From contig JAEXBA010000028.1 in NCBI GenBank assembly GCA_023457935.1, positions 1-60,114 of the forward strand: DNA of 60,114 bases, read 5' to 3'. This DNA comes from Bacteroidota bacterium. GTDB lineage: Bacteria; Bacteroidota; Bacteroidia; Flavobacteriales; Weeksellaceae. Position 1 is the first letter of the stretch; each line of letters starts with the position of its first letter. A program made the position numbers and the translations under genes. The notes beneath the pieces were generated by a model that was not told where the DNA came from, made no database searches, and was given only the letters and a program-made list of their open reading frames with translations. Below are positions 24,154-33,115 of the stretch, piece after piece.

Positions 24154-26427
24154 ATGATTTTTGACCTTGACATGATCAAAAAAGTGTACGAGCGCTATCC
24201 TGAAAGAATCGCTGCGGCGAGAAATGTGGTAGGAAAACCTCTTACACTCGCAGAAAAAATTCTTTACACTCACCTTTGGGAAGGAAACGCAACTGAAGCT
24301 TACGAAAGAGGAAATTCTTATGTAGATTTCGCTCCGGACCGAGTGGCAATGCAGGATGCAACAGCACAGATGGCACTTTTACAGTTCATGCAGGCAGGCA
24401 AAAAGAAAGTTGCGGTACCTTCTACGGCGCATGCGGACCACTTGATTCAGGCAAGAGTAGGTGCAGAAGCGGATTTACAGGAAGGAATCAATAAAAATTC
24501 TGAAGTTTTTAATTTCCTGAGTTCAGTTTGTGACAAATACGGAATCGGTTTCTGGAAACCGGGCGCCGGAATTATTCACCAGGTTGTACTTGAAAACTAC
24601 GCATTTCCGGGTGGGATGATGATTGGAACCGACTCTCACACTGTTAACGCAGGTGGTTTAGGAATGGTTGCAATTGGTGTTGGTGGAGCCGATGCTGTTG
24701 ACGTAATGGCCGGAATGGCATGGGAACTTAAAATGCCGAAACTTATTGGTGTTAAGTTAACCGGAAAAATGAGCGGATGGACTTCAGCAAAAGACGTTAT
24801 TCTTAAAGTTGCCGGAATTCTTACTGTAAAAGGTGGAACAGGCTGCATCGTTGAATATTTTGGCGAAGGAGCACAATCGCTTTCTGCAACAGGAAAAGGA
24901 ACAATCTGTAACATGGGTGCTGAAATTGGTGCAACGACTTCAACTTTTGGCTATGACGATTCCATGAGAAGATATTTAGCTGCAACAGGAAGACAGGAAG
25001 TTGTGGACGCTGCAGATAAAATCGCTGAACATTTAACAGGTGATGCTGAAGTTTATGCAAACCCTGAACAATATTTTGACCAGGTAATTGAAATCAATCT
25101 TTCTGAACTGACTCCACATTTGAACGGACCTTTCACTCCGGATTTGGCGACACCGGTTGCAGAATTCAGAGCAAAAGCTGAAGCCAACGGTTGGCCTCTA
25201 GAAGTTGAATGGGCTTTAATCGGTTCATGTACAAACTCTTCTTATGAAGACCTTTCAAGAGCAGCTTCCATCGTTGAAGATGCGGTTGCAAAAGGTGTTA
25301 AGCCAAAAGCTATTTTGGGAATCAATCCTGGTTCAGAACAGGTAAAATATACTGCTGAAAGAGACGGATTCCTTGATTCTTTCAGAAAATTTGAAAACGC
25401 AAGAATTTTCACCAACGCTTGTGGGCCTTGTATTGGACAGTGGGACAGAGAAGGTGCAGAGAAAGGTGAGAAAAATTCCATTATTCACTCTTTCAACAGA
25501 AACTTTGCGAAAAGAGCGGACGGAAATCCAAATACACACGCTTTCGTAGCTTCTCCTGAAATGGTGGCTGCAGTTGCAATTTCGGGAAGACTTGATTTCA
25601 ACCCGATTTCTGATACGTTAACCAACGAAGCCGGAGAACAGGTAAAACTGGACGAGCCGAACGGTTCTGAACTTCCTGCAAAAGGTTTTGATGTTGAAGA
25701 TAACGGTTACCAAGCGCCATCTGAAGACGGATCAGGAGTTCAAGTAATTGTTTCTCCAACTTCTGACAGACTTCAGCTTCTTGAACCGTTCAAACCTTGG
25801 GACGGAAAAAATATTGAAGGTGCAAAAGTTCTGATCAAAGCATTCGGAAAATGTACAACTGACCACATTTCTATGGCCGGGCCATGGTTGAAATACAGAG
25901 GTCACCTTGATAATATTTCCAACAACATGCTGATTGGAGCGGTAAACGCTTACAATATGGAAACCAACAACGTGAAAAATCAGCTGGACGGAAGTTTCGG
26001 GGAAGTTCCTGCAGTTGCAAGAGCGTACAAAGCAGCCGGAGTTCCTTCAATTGTTGTGGGTGACGAAAATTACGGTGAAGGCTCTTCCAGAGAGCATGCT
26101 GCAATGGAGCCGAGACATTTAGGCGTAAAAGCCGTTTTGGTAAAATCTTTTGCACGTATCCACGAAACGAACCTTAAAAAGCAGGGAATGCTTGGTTTAA
26201 CTTTCGCCGACAAAGCCGATTACGATAAAATTCAGGAAAACGATACCGTAAACTTCCTTGATTTGGCTGAATTTGCACCGGGAAAACCGCTTACTTTGGA
26301 ATTCATTCATGCGGACGGAAGCAAAGATACTGTAGTTGCAAACCACACGTACAACGAACAGCAAATCGGCTGGTTTAAAGCAGGTTCTGCCTTGAATCTT
26401 ATTGCTGAAGAAGCAAATAACAGCTAA
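24154..26427 (+). CDS. Aconitate hydratase
   Basis: 757 residues, the mitochondrial-type aconitase usual in Bacteroidota. It isomerises citrate and isocitrate in the TCA cycle using a [4Fe-4S] cluster. The cluster ligands are C359 (GSCTNSSYEDL), C423 and C426 (TNACGPCIGQW). The substrate loop DSHTVNAGGLGM (about 160-171) and the swivelling C-terminal domain with GDENYGEGSSREHAA are intact. Domain order is 1-2-3-4 as in mitochondrial ACO2. It has its own promoter and a terminator after the stop. Confidence 0.95.
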   Translation: MIFDLDMIKKVYERYPERIAAARNVVGKPLTLAEKILYTHLWEGNATEAYERGNSYVDFAPDRVAMQDATAQMALLQFMQAGKKKVAVPSTAHADHLIQARVGAEADLQEGINKNSEVFNFLSSVCDKYGIGFWKPGAGIIHQVVLENYAFPGGMMIGTDSHTVNAGGLGMVAIGVGGADAVDVMAGMAWELKMPKLIGVKLTGKMSGWTSAKDVILKVAGILTVKGGTGCIVEYFGEGAQSLSATGKGTICNMGAEIGATTSTFGYDDSMRRYLAATGRQEVVDAADKIAEHLTGDAEVYANPEQYFDQVIEINLSELTPHLNGPFTPDLATPVAEFRAKAEANGWPLEVEWALIGSCTNSSYEDLSRAASIVEDAVAKGVKPKAILGINPGSEQVKYTAERDGFLDSFRKFENARIFTNACGPCIGQWDREGAEKGEKNSIIHSFNRNFAKRADGNPNTHAFVASPEMVAAVAISGRLDFNPISDTLTNEAGEQVKLDEPNGSELPAKGFDVEDNGYQAPSEDGSGVQVIVSPTSDRLQLLEPFKPWDGKNIEGAKVLIKAFGKCTTDHISMAGPWLKYRGHLDNISNNMLIGAVNAYNMETNNVKNQLDGSFGEVPAVARAYKAAGVPSIVVGDENYGEGSSREHAAMEPRHLGVKAVLVKSFARIHETNLKKQGMLGLTFADKADYDKIQENDTVNFLDLAEFAPGKPLTLEFIHADGSKDTVVANHTYNEQQIGWFKAGSALNLIAEEANNS

Positions 26428-26451
26428 TTCATTTTAGTTTAAAATATTTAA

Positions 26452-26478
26452 AACCGTTCAGCAGTGAGCGGTTTTTTT
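26452..26478 (+). terminator. Terminator of aconitase
   Basis: AACCGTTCA/TGAGCGGTT (26452-26460/26465-26473) with loop GCAG, then a T run. A near-identical hairpin follows the next gene (28695). Confidence 0.8.
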
Positions 26479-26526
26479 GTATCAGAGATGTAACAAAAAT
26501 CATGTTTTCTCTACTAAACAATTGAT

Positions 26527-26534
26527 TAATTTTG
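26527..26534 (+). promoter_or_regulatory. -7 element of the PF14905 barrel gene
   Basis: TAATTTTG, 18 bp before the ATG at 26553. It overlaps the upstream in-frame start candidate at 26532 and so supports the later ATG. Confidence 0.5.
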
Positions 26535-26552
26535 CCAGCCGAAAATCTGAAC

Positions 26553-28673
26553 ATGAAGAAAAGCTTTATCATACTCACTGTAGCTGCATCGTTTTACACA
26601 TTTGCACAGGAGAAGCCGAAAGAAACAAAACTTGAAGAAGTTACCATCACGAAAACTAAAAAAGCAGTTGAGCAGAAAGCAGACCGCACCATTTTTGACT
26701 TTTCGGAACAGCCACAGCTGAACTCAGGAACGCTGATGGAAGGCGTGAAAAAACTTCCCGGACTTGTGGTTACCGATATTGCAGGCATGATGTATCAGGG
26801 AAAACTGCTTGAAGTTTATATGGACGGAAGACCCCTCAATATCAATTCCAATGAACTGACCGCTTTTCTTGAAGGTCTGCCCGGAAATGCCGTTGAACGA
26901 ATCGAAATCATCACCCAACCGGGCGCGGAATTTCCTGCCACTTCCGGAGGCGCAATTCTGAACATCATCACTTCAAAAGCGGCGAAAAACTATCTTTCAG
27001 CAACGTATTCCGGCAATTACACCTTTAGCAACTATGATAAATTCCGGAGCAGAACCAACAATTCCGTAAGTCTGAATGCCCGCAACAAGCTTTTCGGTTG
27101 GCAGCTGAATTTCGGTCAAAACTACAGAGAAAGCATAATGAGCGGAAACATCGATAATCTTTCCTTTACGAATACCGACAGAATTGGCCGCGGTTATTTT
27201 GTAAAAGGCGCCGTTACCTTTGATGCAGGAATCGACCGCGTTTTGCTGAACTACGATTACTACCACAACAACAACGATAATACCACAAAAAGTTACGGTG
27301 CTTTTTACGGAATTAATTACAGTTCCGACGATGTTGCGCACACCCTGAACAACCGTCATGAAATAGCTGCAACCTATCAGAAAAGGTTCGATGATGCAGG
27401 AAAAAAACTCGATTTTAAATTTTCGAACACCTTTGCCAAAAGCGATTTTGAGCAGTTCAATCTGAATGCAGGACAGAATCTTCTGGAAAACGAATCGGAC
27501 ATGGCCGTTTCCACATTCAGAGTGGATTATTCGCAGCCAGTAAAAATTCTTGATGAAGGTAAAATAAGCGTCGGCGGACTTTACGAAATGCAGACTTTCG
27601 ACACCAAAAGTTACGGACTCACGAACCTCGACTATCAGAGACAGACTGCTTCCTCATACCTTGAACTTCAGGCAACACTGAAAAAATTTGATTTTATCCT
27701 GGGAACTCGCGCTGAAGATTACGACATTTCAGGAATTACAAGAGTAAACCAAAACGGAAGTGTTGATGAAAAAAATCTGACGCCTTTTAAGGAGTTCAGG
27801 CTGTTTCCGAACGCAAGCATTCAGTATAATTTCATACCGAGAACTTACCTGGCTCTGAATTACAATAAGAAAATCAATTTACCTTCTATTTCCGCACTGA
27901 ACCCAAACAACACAACATTCCAGAATCCAAACTCTGTCGCAGGAGGAAATCCGGAACTTCAGCCAACGATTTTTGACAATTACGAAGTGAAAATTTCTGC
28001 CTTTGACTATGCATTTATCGGATACAATGTAAGCATTATTGACAATCAGGTCACACAGGCCGTTTTCCGCGAAGGAGATGTGATCAACAGTTTTCAGATG
28101 AATGTTCCGAGTATGAAAATTCACAACTTCAATGTCGGGCTTCCGGTACCGTTCATGATTTTTACGAAACCGTTCAGCGAAATTATGAAGTTCAACTTCA
28201 ATCCGGACAAAATAAATTTCATGTATCTGTATGCCGGTTACCAGAAACACGAGATGCCGGACTTCGACAGCAAAGGTTTCTGGATGTTCAACATTATGTC
28301 GCAGTTTATTTTGCCTAAAGACATCAAAATGGTGGCAAATTACTTCTACATTCCCGCAAGCGGTAATTACTTCTATTTTACACCGCTGAAACCAATTGGA
28401 AACTCGCTGAACATTACACTTTCCAAGAAATTTATGGACGACCGTCTGAACGTTTCTCTTGTTGCCAACGATATTTTTAACGGCCAAAGCATGTCTTTCC
28501 GCTCAACCTACCGGGAACCGTACGTAAGTCTTTGGAACAAGTATGATTCCAGGAATTTTGGAATTTCTATCAACTACAAAATTCCGACAAAGAACAAACT
28601 GGCCAAAGAAGCAGGCAATCTGCTGAATCAGGAGAAGAAAGAAGAAGGCGGACTGATCAATCAGGGACAGTAA
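26553..28673 (+). CDS. Outer-membrane beta-barrel protein (PF14905), TonB-receptor-like
   Basis: 706 residues: signal peptide MKKSFIILTVAASFYTFAQ, a TonB-receptor plug domain (about 45-145, KKLPGLVVTDIAGMMYQGK, VERIEIITQPGAEFPATSGG), then a barrel of the OMP_b-brl_3 type. This family resembles TonB-dependent receptors but lacks the usual C-terminal signature; the last 30 residues are a charged tail (EAGNLLNQEKKEEGGLINQG) beyond the barrel. The cargo is unknown. The ATG at 26553 is used because the longer start has no signal-like sequence. Single-gene unit between two similar terminators. Confidence 0.85.
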   Translation: MKKSFIILTVAASFYTFAQEKPKETKLEEVTITKTKKAVEQKADRTIFDFSEQPQLNSGTLMEGVKKLPGLVVTDIAGMMYQGKLLEVYMDGRPLNINSNELTAFLEGLPGNAVERIEIITQPGAEFPATSGGAILNIITSKAAKNYLSATYSGNYTFSNYDKFRSRTNNSVSLNARNKLFGWQLNFGQNYRESIMSGNIDNLSFTNTDRIGRGYFVKGAVTFDAGIDRVLLNYDYYHNNNDNTTKSYGAFYGINYSSDDVAHTLNNRHEIAATYQKRFDDAGKKLDFKFSNTFAKSDFEQFNLNAGQNLLENESDMAVSTFRVDYSQPVKILDEGKISVGGLYEMQTFDTKSYGLTNLDYQRQTASSYLELQATLKKFDFILGTRAEDYDISGITRVNQNGSVDEKNLTPFKEFRLFPNASIQYNFIPRTYLALNYNKKINLPSISALNPNNTTFQNPNSVAGGNPELQPTIFDNYEVKISAFDYAFIGYNVSIIDNQVTQAVFREGDVINSFQMNVPSMKIHNFNVGLPVPFMIFTKPFSEIMKFNFNPDKINFMYLYAGYQKHEMPDFDSKGFWMFNIMSQFILPKDIKMVANYFYIPASGNYFYFTPLKPIGNSLNITLSKKFMDDRLNVSLVANDIFNGQSMSFRSTYREPYVSLWNKYDSRNFGISINYKIPTKNKLAKEAGNLLNQEKKEEGGLINQGQ

Positions 28674-28694
28674 CCGCACTGTTATAAACAAATG

Positions 28695-28721
28695 AACCGT
28701 TCAGCAATGAGCGGTTTTTAT
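28695..28721 (+). terminator. Terminator of the PF14905 barrel gene
   Basis: AACCGTTCA/TGAGCGGTT with loop GCAA, then TTTTATTTTA. It differs from the hairpin at 26452 in one loop base only. Confidence 0.7.
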
Positions 28722-28808
28722 TTTATGACAAAACTCTTATCTGAAAAATTCAGAAAAAAGTACATTCTGCGTAACTTTATCCTTAATTAATCCAAAAAAC
28801 ACAACGTC

Positions 28809-29603
28809 ATGCAGATAAAAGATAAAGTTTTTGTGGTAACCGGAGCAGGAAGCGGAATGGGACGCGAACTTGCCAAACAGCTTGCAGAAAAAGGTGCCAA
28901 AGTTGCCCTTTCTGATATTAATGAAGATTCGCTGAAAGAAACTCAGGAAATGATCGGAGCCGATGAAAGTTCGGTTCACGTTCTGAATGTTGCTGATAAA
29001 GCAGCCGTTGAAAAACTTCCTCAGGAAGTAATTTTCGCTCTCGGTCAGGTTGATGCTGTTATCAATAACGCAGGAATTATCCATCCTTTTATTCCGGTAA
29101 AAGATTTGGGTTACGACATTATTGAAAGAATTCTGAATGTCAATTTTTACGGAACGGTTTACATGACCAAAGCGTTTCTTCCTCACCTTTTGGAAAGACC
29201 TGAAGCGCACATCGCTAACGTTTCCAGTATGGGAGGATTTCTCTCATTTCCGGGACAAACTATGTACAGCGCATCCAAAGCGGCGGTAAAAGTTTTTACG
29301 GAAGGCCTTTACGGTGAACTGAAAAACACCAACGTTGGTGTAACCGTGATTTTTCCGGGAGCAATTGCTACCAATATTCAGAAAAACTCCGGACTGGAAG
29401 TTCCTGAAGGAGCCGAAGCAGCCAGCGCAATGCAGATGACACCTGCAGATAAAGCAGCATCTATTATGCTTGAAGCCATTGAGCAGAATAAATTCAGTGT
29501 AATGGTTGGTCAGGATGCAGAACAGCTCGATGCACTTTACAGAGCAAATCCGGAAAATGCGGTGAACATGATTGTTGAGAAAATGTCAAAAATGGGTCAT
29601 TAA
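28809..29603 (+). CDS. Short-chain dehydrogenase/reductase
   Basis: 264 residues of classical SDR fold: cofactor motif TGAGSGMG (residues 11-18), NNAG (86-89), and the catalytic set Ser 140 (NVSSMGG), Tyr 153 and Lys 157 (YSASK). The acidic Asp 36 after beta-2 (ALSDINED) favours NAD over NADP. The substrate is unknown; similarity in outline is to acetoin/diacetyl and sugar-alcohol type SDRs. Its 3' end overlaps the convergent RluA-type gene by 4 bp. Confidence 0.9.
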   Translation: MQIKDKVFVVTGAGSGMGRELAKQLAEKGAKVALSDINEDSLKETQEMIGADESSVHVLNVADKAAVEKLPQEVIFALGQVDAVINNAGIIHPFIPVKDLGYDIIERILNVNFYGTVYMTKAFLPHLLERPEAHIANVSSMGGFLSFPGQTMYSASKAAVKVFTEGLYGELKNTNVGVTVIFPGAIATNIQKNSGLEVPEGAEAASAMQMTPADKAASIMLEAIEQNKFSVMVGQDAEQLDALYRANPENAVNMIVEKMSKMGH

Positions 29604-30307
29604 GCTTCTTCGCAGGCTTTCCAGACAGGATCGTTTTTTGGAACCGGCGCTGTAATTTCAATGTTTTCCTTGGTTACCGGATGAACGAATTCCAGTTTTC
29701 TGGCATGAAGTGAAATTCCACCATCCGGATTGGAACGCGGTGCGCCGTATTTTAAATCGCCCTTAATCGGAATTCCGGTTTTGGAAAGCTGTGCACGGAT
29801 TTGATGATGACGACCGGTTTCCAGATCGATTTCCAGAAGCTGATAATTGTCGAGCGTTTTGATGAGCGTGTAAGTAAGAATCGCCTCTTTTGCGCCTTCT
29901 GTTGCTTTCGGAAAAACGATGGCTTTGTTGTTTTTTTCGTTCTTTTTCAAGTAATGAACCAAGCGTTGTGACGGCGGAATCATTTCTTTCGGAACCAGTG
30001 CCCAATACGTTTTTTTGATTTCGCGGTTTTTCACCATCTGTGTCAAACGTGAAAGCGCTTTTGAAGTTTTTGCGTAAATCACCAAACCTGAAGTCGGACG
30101 GTCAATTCTGTGAACCAAGCCGAGATAAACGTTTCCGGGTTTTTCATCGCGGATTTTAATGAAGTTCTTAATCAGTTCCAGCAAAGATTCGTCGCCGGTT
30201 TTATCTCCCTGAACAAGTTGGCCAACTTTTTTGTTAATGACCAAAAGGTGATTGTCTTCGTAAACGATTTGAGACGGTTCGAATTTTTGTGTACCGGATT
30301 CCTTCAT
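29600..30307 (-). CDS. RluA-family RNA pseudouridine synthase
   Basis: 235 residues. The catalytic Asp 69 is in HRIDRPTSGL; flanking family motifs are IVYEDNHLLVINKKVG, KTSKALSRLTQ and the C-terminal GRHHQIRAQLSKTG, GDLKYG blocks. There is no S4 domain, so it is the compact form (TruC/RluA-like). It isomerises specific uridines in rRNA or tRNA; the target is not predictable. It is the last gene of the panB operon, 1 bp after the TSUP gene. Confidence 0.92.
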   Translation of the reverse strand: MKESGTQKFEPSQIVYEDNHLLVINKKVGQLVQGDKTGDESLLELIKNFIKIRDEKPGNVYLGLVHRIDRPTSGLVIYAKTSKALSRLTQMVKNREIKKTYWALVPKEMIPPSQRLVHYLKKNEKNNKAIVFPKATEGAKEAILTYTLIKTLDNYQLLEIDLETGRHHQIRAQLSKTGIPIKGDLKYGAPRSNPDGGISLHARKLEFVHPVTKENIEITAPVPKNDPVWKACEEA

Positions 30308-30308
30308 T

Positions 30309-31082
30309 CTAAATTATACCAAGTCCCAAAAATACAGCAAAAATGATTAAAGCGACGGCAACAATCATCTGAATCGATTCTATCGTCATTTTTTTCAGGA
30401 TCTTATTTCCTAAAACTGCACCCACAAAAGCAGAAATCGTTGCGATGACGACGAGTTTCCAGTCGATACTTTCATGAACAGCAAGGATATTTTTGGAATA
30501 TACCGAAAGCCGCGTAATATCAATTAAACAGGCAATAGCAATTCCGGTTGCAATAAAGGTTTCCTTGGAAAGCCCCGCTCTGATCAGGAAAGCCGAACGC
30601 AATGCGCCCTGATGTCCGGAAAGTCCGCCAAAGAAACCGCTCACCAATCCGCCAACCGGAAGATATTTTCTGGAAAACTGCATTGTCTTCAGTTTCGGGA
30701 TAATATCAAAAAGCGCGAAAAAAATCAGCAGTAAAGCGATAATTACTTTGATTGGAGTGATTTCAAAATTATTTCCCGAGAATTCATATCTGTAGACTGA
30801 CGGTAAATCTGTTAGGTAATTCAGGAGCAGAGCTCCCAGAAAAGCTGCAATAATAGACGGAATACCAAACTTTAGGAAAACACTTTTGTCAACATGCTTT
30901 CTTGTGAGAAAAAACTTAAACACGTTATTCAGAAAATGAACAATTGCAGTTAACGCAATAGCCAGATCCACCGGAAAGAAAACTGCAAAAACCGGAAGCA
31001 GAATGGTTCCAAGCCCGAAGCCTGAAAAAAAAGTAAGAGCAGAAGCTAAGAGCGCAACAATAGCAATAATGAGTTCCTGCAT
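30309..31082 (-). CDS. TSUP (TauE/SafE) family membrane permease
   Basis: 257 residues with about eight membrane segments. It shows the internal duplication of the TSUP family: glycine-rich FFSGFGLGTILLPVFAV near the start and GGLVSGFFGGLSGHQGALRSAF in the second half. Members move sulfite, sulfoacetate or other small anions; the substrate here is not known. It is second to last in a four-gene operon with panB, which offers no obvious link. Confidence 0.88.
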   Translation of the reverse strand: MQELIIAIVALLASALTFFSGFGLGTILLPVFAVFFPVDLAIALTAIVHFLNNVFKFFLTRKHVDKSVFLKFGIPSIIAAFLGALLLNYLTDLPSVYRYEFSGNNFEITPIKVIIALLLIFFALFDIIPKLKTMQFSRKYLPVGGLVSGFFGGLSGHQGALRSAFLIRAGLSKETFIATGIAIACLIDITRLSVYSKNILAVHESIDWKLVVIATISAFVGAVLGNKILKKMTIESIQMIVAVALIIFAVFLGLGII

Positions 31083-31091
31083 AGCGAAAAT

Positions 31092-31409
31092 TTATCTTCT
31101 CATTGGAGGTCGGGCGAAAAACGTCAGAATTACACCGGCAAACAGTCCGATCGTTTTCAGGAAACTCAGATTGGTCGGCAGAAATGCTCCGATTACGCAT
31201 AAAGCCGCGGCTGCATAAGCGATGTAGCGGTGTGTAGGATTCGGATAAGAGGCAGCGGCAAAGTAAAAACTCAGGCCAATCAGCACATAAAAAACAATAT
31301 TATAAAGTATGTGATTGATTTGGGGTGAAAACAGGTTGAACCAACCCACTGCAAGACAAATTAATGCGCCGATGGATAATAAACCCTGTAAAGACTGTTG
31401 ATTCTGCAT
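31092..31409 (-). CDS. Small integral membrane protein
   Basis: 105 residues, four predicted membrane segments (about 10-26, 33-52, 62-79, 83-100) and a short basic C-terminus (FARPPMRR). I recognise no family. It lies between panB (1 bp) and the TSUP gene (9 bp), so it is surely co-transcribed and real. Confidence 0.8.
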   Translation of the reverse strand: MQNQQSLQGLLSIGALICLAVGWFNLFSPQINHILYNIVFYVLIGLSFYFAAASYPNPTHRYIAYAAAALCVIGAFLPTNLSFLKTIGLFAGVILTFFARPPMRR

Positions 31410-31410
31410 T

Positions 31411-32226
31411 TTAATAACTTTCTTTTTCGTTTGGAAAACTTACTTCTTTTACATCTTTAACGTACTGCGCAACAGCTCCGGTAATTTCGTTATATAAATC
31501 AAGGTATCTTCTTAAAAATTTCGGTGAAAAACCTTTATTCATCCCAACCATATCCTGATAAACCAAAACCTGGCCGTCACAGTTGGCACCAGCTCCGATT
31601 CCGATTGTTGGAATTGAAATGCTTTCGGTAACTCTTTTCGCCAGATCTGCTGGAATTTTCTCTAAAACCAGTGCAAAGCAACCCAGTTCCTCAACAAGTT
31701 TTGCATCACTGAGCAGTTTTTCAGCTTCCGCATCTTCTTTTGCACGCACCTTATACGTTCCGAACTGATAAATAGACTGCGGCGTTAATCCCAAATGCGC
31801 CATCACAGGAATTCCGGCGTTCACAATTTTCTTAATGGATTTTTCAATCTCTTCACCGCCTTCAATTTTAATTGCGTGCGCACCGCCTTCCTTCATCATT
31901 CTCACTGCAGATTCCAGCGCTTTCTCAGGATTACTCTGATACGTTCCGAACGGAAGATCCGCAACAACCAGCGCTCTGTCGACACCGCGCACGACGCACT
32001 GTGTGTGGTAAATCATCTGGTCCAGTGTAATAGGAAGTGTCGTTTCGTGTCCTGCCATTACGTTTGCAGCAGAATCTCCTACAAGTATGGTATCAATTCC
32101 GCCGGCGTCCACCATTTTTGCCGACGTAAAATCGTACGCTGTTAGCATTGTGATTTTCTCTTTGTCGAATTTCATTTTCCGCAAAGTCTCGGTGGTTACT
32201 TTTTTTATTTCAGTATGTACTGACAT
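31411..32226 (-). CDS. panB: 3-methyl-2-oxobutanoate hydroxymethyltransferase
   Basis: 271 residues, the first enzyme of pantothenate synthesis, which transfers a hydroxymethyl group from methylene-THF to ketoisovalerate. Signatures are MLTAYDFTSAKMVDAGGID, LVGDSAANVMAGHETTLPIT (Mg-binding Asp in GDSA), ADLPFGTYQ and IKIEGGEEI, with GIGAGANCDGQVLV near the end. The length is typical. It leads the operon panB / membrane protein / TSUP / RluA. Confidence 0.96.
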   Translation of the reverse strand: MSVHTEIKKVTTETLRKMKFDKEKITMLTAYDFTSAKMVDAGGIDTILVGDSAANVMAGHETTLPITLDQMIYHTQCVVRGVDRALVVADLPFGTYQSNPEKALESAVRMMKEGGAHAIKIEGGEEIEKSIKKIVNAGIPVMAHLGLTPQSIYQFGTYKVRAKEDAEAEKLLSDAKLVEELGCFALVLEKIPADLAKRVTESISIPTIGIGAGANCDGQVLVYQDMVGMNKGFSPKFLRRYLDLYNEITGAVAQYVKDVKEVSFPNEKESY

Positions 32227-32312
32227 TGTATTGAATCTAAGATTGTCTGCATTCAGCTTACTGCAGTAATAAAACGAAAGCCGGCTGCTGACTGCCGACT
32301 GTTTATTTCAAA

Positions 32313-33026
32313 TTACATGGAAACGTGTCCCAGTTTGATGAGTTTTTCGTGATTCAGGATTTTGATGTTCCGGCCTTCCGCTTCAATAAGATGATCGGCC
32401 TTGAATTCGGAAATCAACCGGATTGCACTTTCTGTAGCGGTACCGATAAGGTTGGCAATCTCTTCTCTTGTAAGGGAAATCTTAATAAAACCTTCAGGAT
32501 CTGTACCGAGTTTCTGTTCCAGAAGCAAAAGAACTTCCGCCAATCTTTCGCGAACGGTTTTCTGAGCAAGAAACGTAATCGTGTTGGAACTTTCACCAAG
32601 TTCGTACGCAATTTTCTGCATCATGGCAAACGCAAGGCGCGAATCCACTTTCAAAAGATCCATAAATACATCGGAAGGCAGGAAAGTACAGTGAACATCG
32701 GTCATTGCTTCCGCTTTTGCCTGGAAATTTTCTCCGCAAAGCATTGAACGGTAACCGATTAAATCGCCCTCTTTAATAAAACGGAGAATCTGATCTTTAC
32801 CATAAGCGCCAGATTTAGAAAGTTTTGCGGTTCCTTTCTCGATAAAGTAAACACCTTTCGGAAATTCACCGTCTTCAAAAATCACTTCACCTTTATGAAA
32901 ATCGAGCGACTCGCGCGAATCCGAAAATCTTTTGAAATCTTCAGCGGAAATGCGGCTCCTCAGTTCTTCTGCATTAAATGCGTGCTGCAGAGACTCTTCA
33001 ACAGCAACCTGTTTTTCTAACGACAT
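32313..33026 (-). CDS. Crp/Fnr-family transcription regulator
   Basis: 237 residues from the ATG at 33026 (an open frame continues upstream but crosses the promoter and is not used). Cyclic-nucleotide-binding domain at about 45-140 (VIFEDGEFPKGVYFIEKGTAKL, then GEDL-type EGDLIGYRSMLCGE) and C-terminal winged helix (SLTREEIANLIGTATESAIR, about 185-205). It has no N-terminal cysteine cluster, so it is not an FNR-type oxygen sensor. It diverges from ccoI and is likely the regulator of the cbb3 oxidase locus (inference from position). Confidence 0.9.
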   Translation of the reverse strand: MSLEKQVAVEESLQHAFNAEELRSRISAEDFKRFSDSRESLDFHKGEVIFEDGEFPKGVYFIEKGTAKLSKSGAYGKDQILRFIKEGDLIGYRSMLCGENFQAKAEAMTDVHCTFLPSDVFMDLLKVDSRLAFAMMQKIAYELGESSNTITFLAQKTVRERLAEVLLLLEQKLGTDPEGFIKISLTREEIANLIGTATESAIRLISEFKADHLIEAEGRNIKILNHEKLIKLGHVSM

Positions 33027-33044
33027 AAATATGACTTTTATCAG

Positions 33045-33075
33045 CAAAAATAGCTTATTTTCGGCCGAGCGGCAA
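33045..33075 (-). promoter_or_regulatory. Promoter of the Crp/Fnr regulator gene
   Basis: On the minus strand TTG (33075-33073), exactly 20 nt, TATTTTTG (33052-33045). A full consensus match, 19 bp before the ATG. Confidence 0.8.
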
Positions 33076-33087
33076 AAAATTTTGTCA

Positions 33088-33106
33088 TAATTTTGCAGGT
33101 CAAAAT
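33088..33106 (+). promoter_or_regulatory. -7 element of ccoI with overlapping palindrome
   Basis: TAATTTTG at 33088-33095 is a -7 element 20 bp before the GTG start of ccoI. It overlaps the inverted repeat ATTTTG-N5-CAAAAT (33090-33095/33101-33106), a possible operator. No TTG is found at -33. Confidence 0.4.
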
Positions 33107-33115
33107 CGTGCGAAA

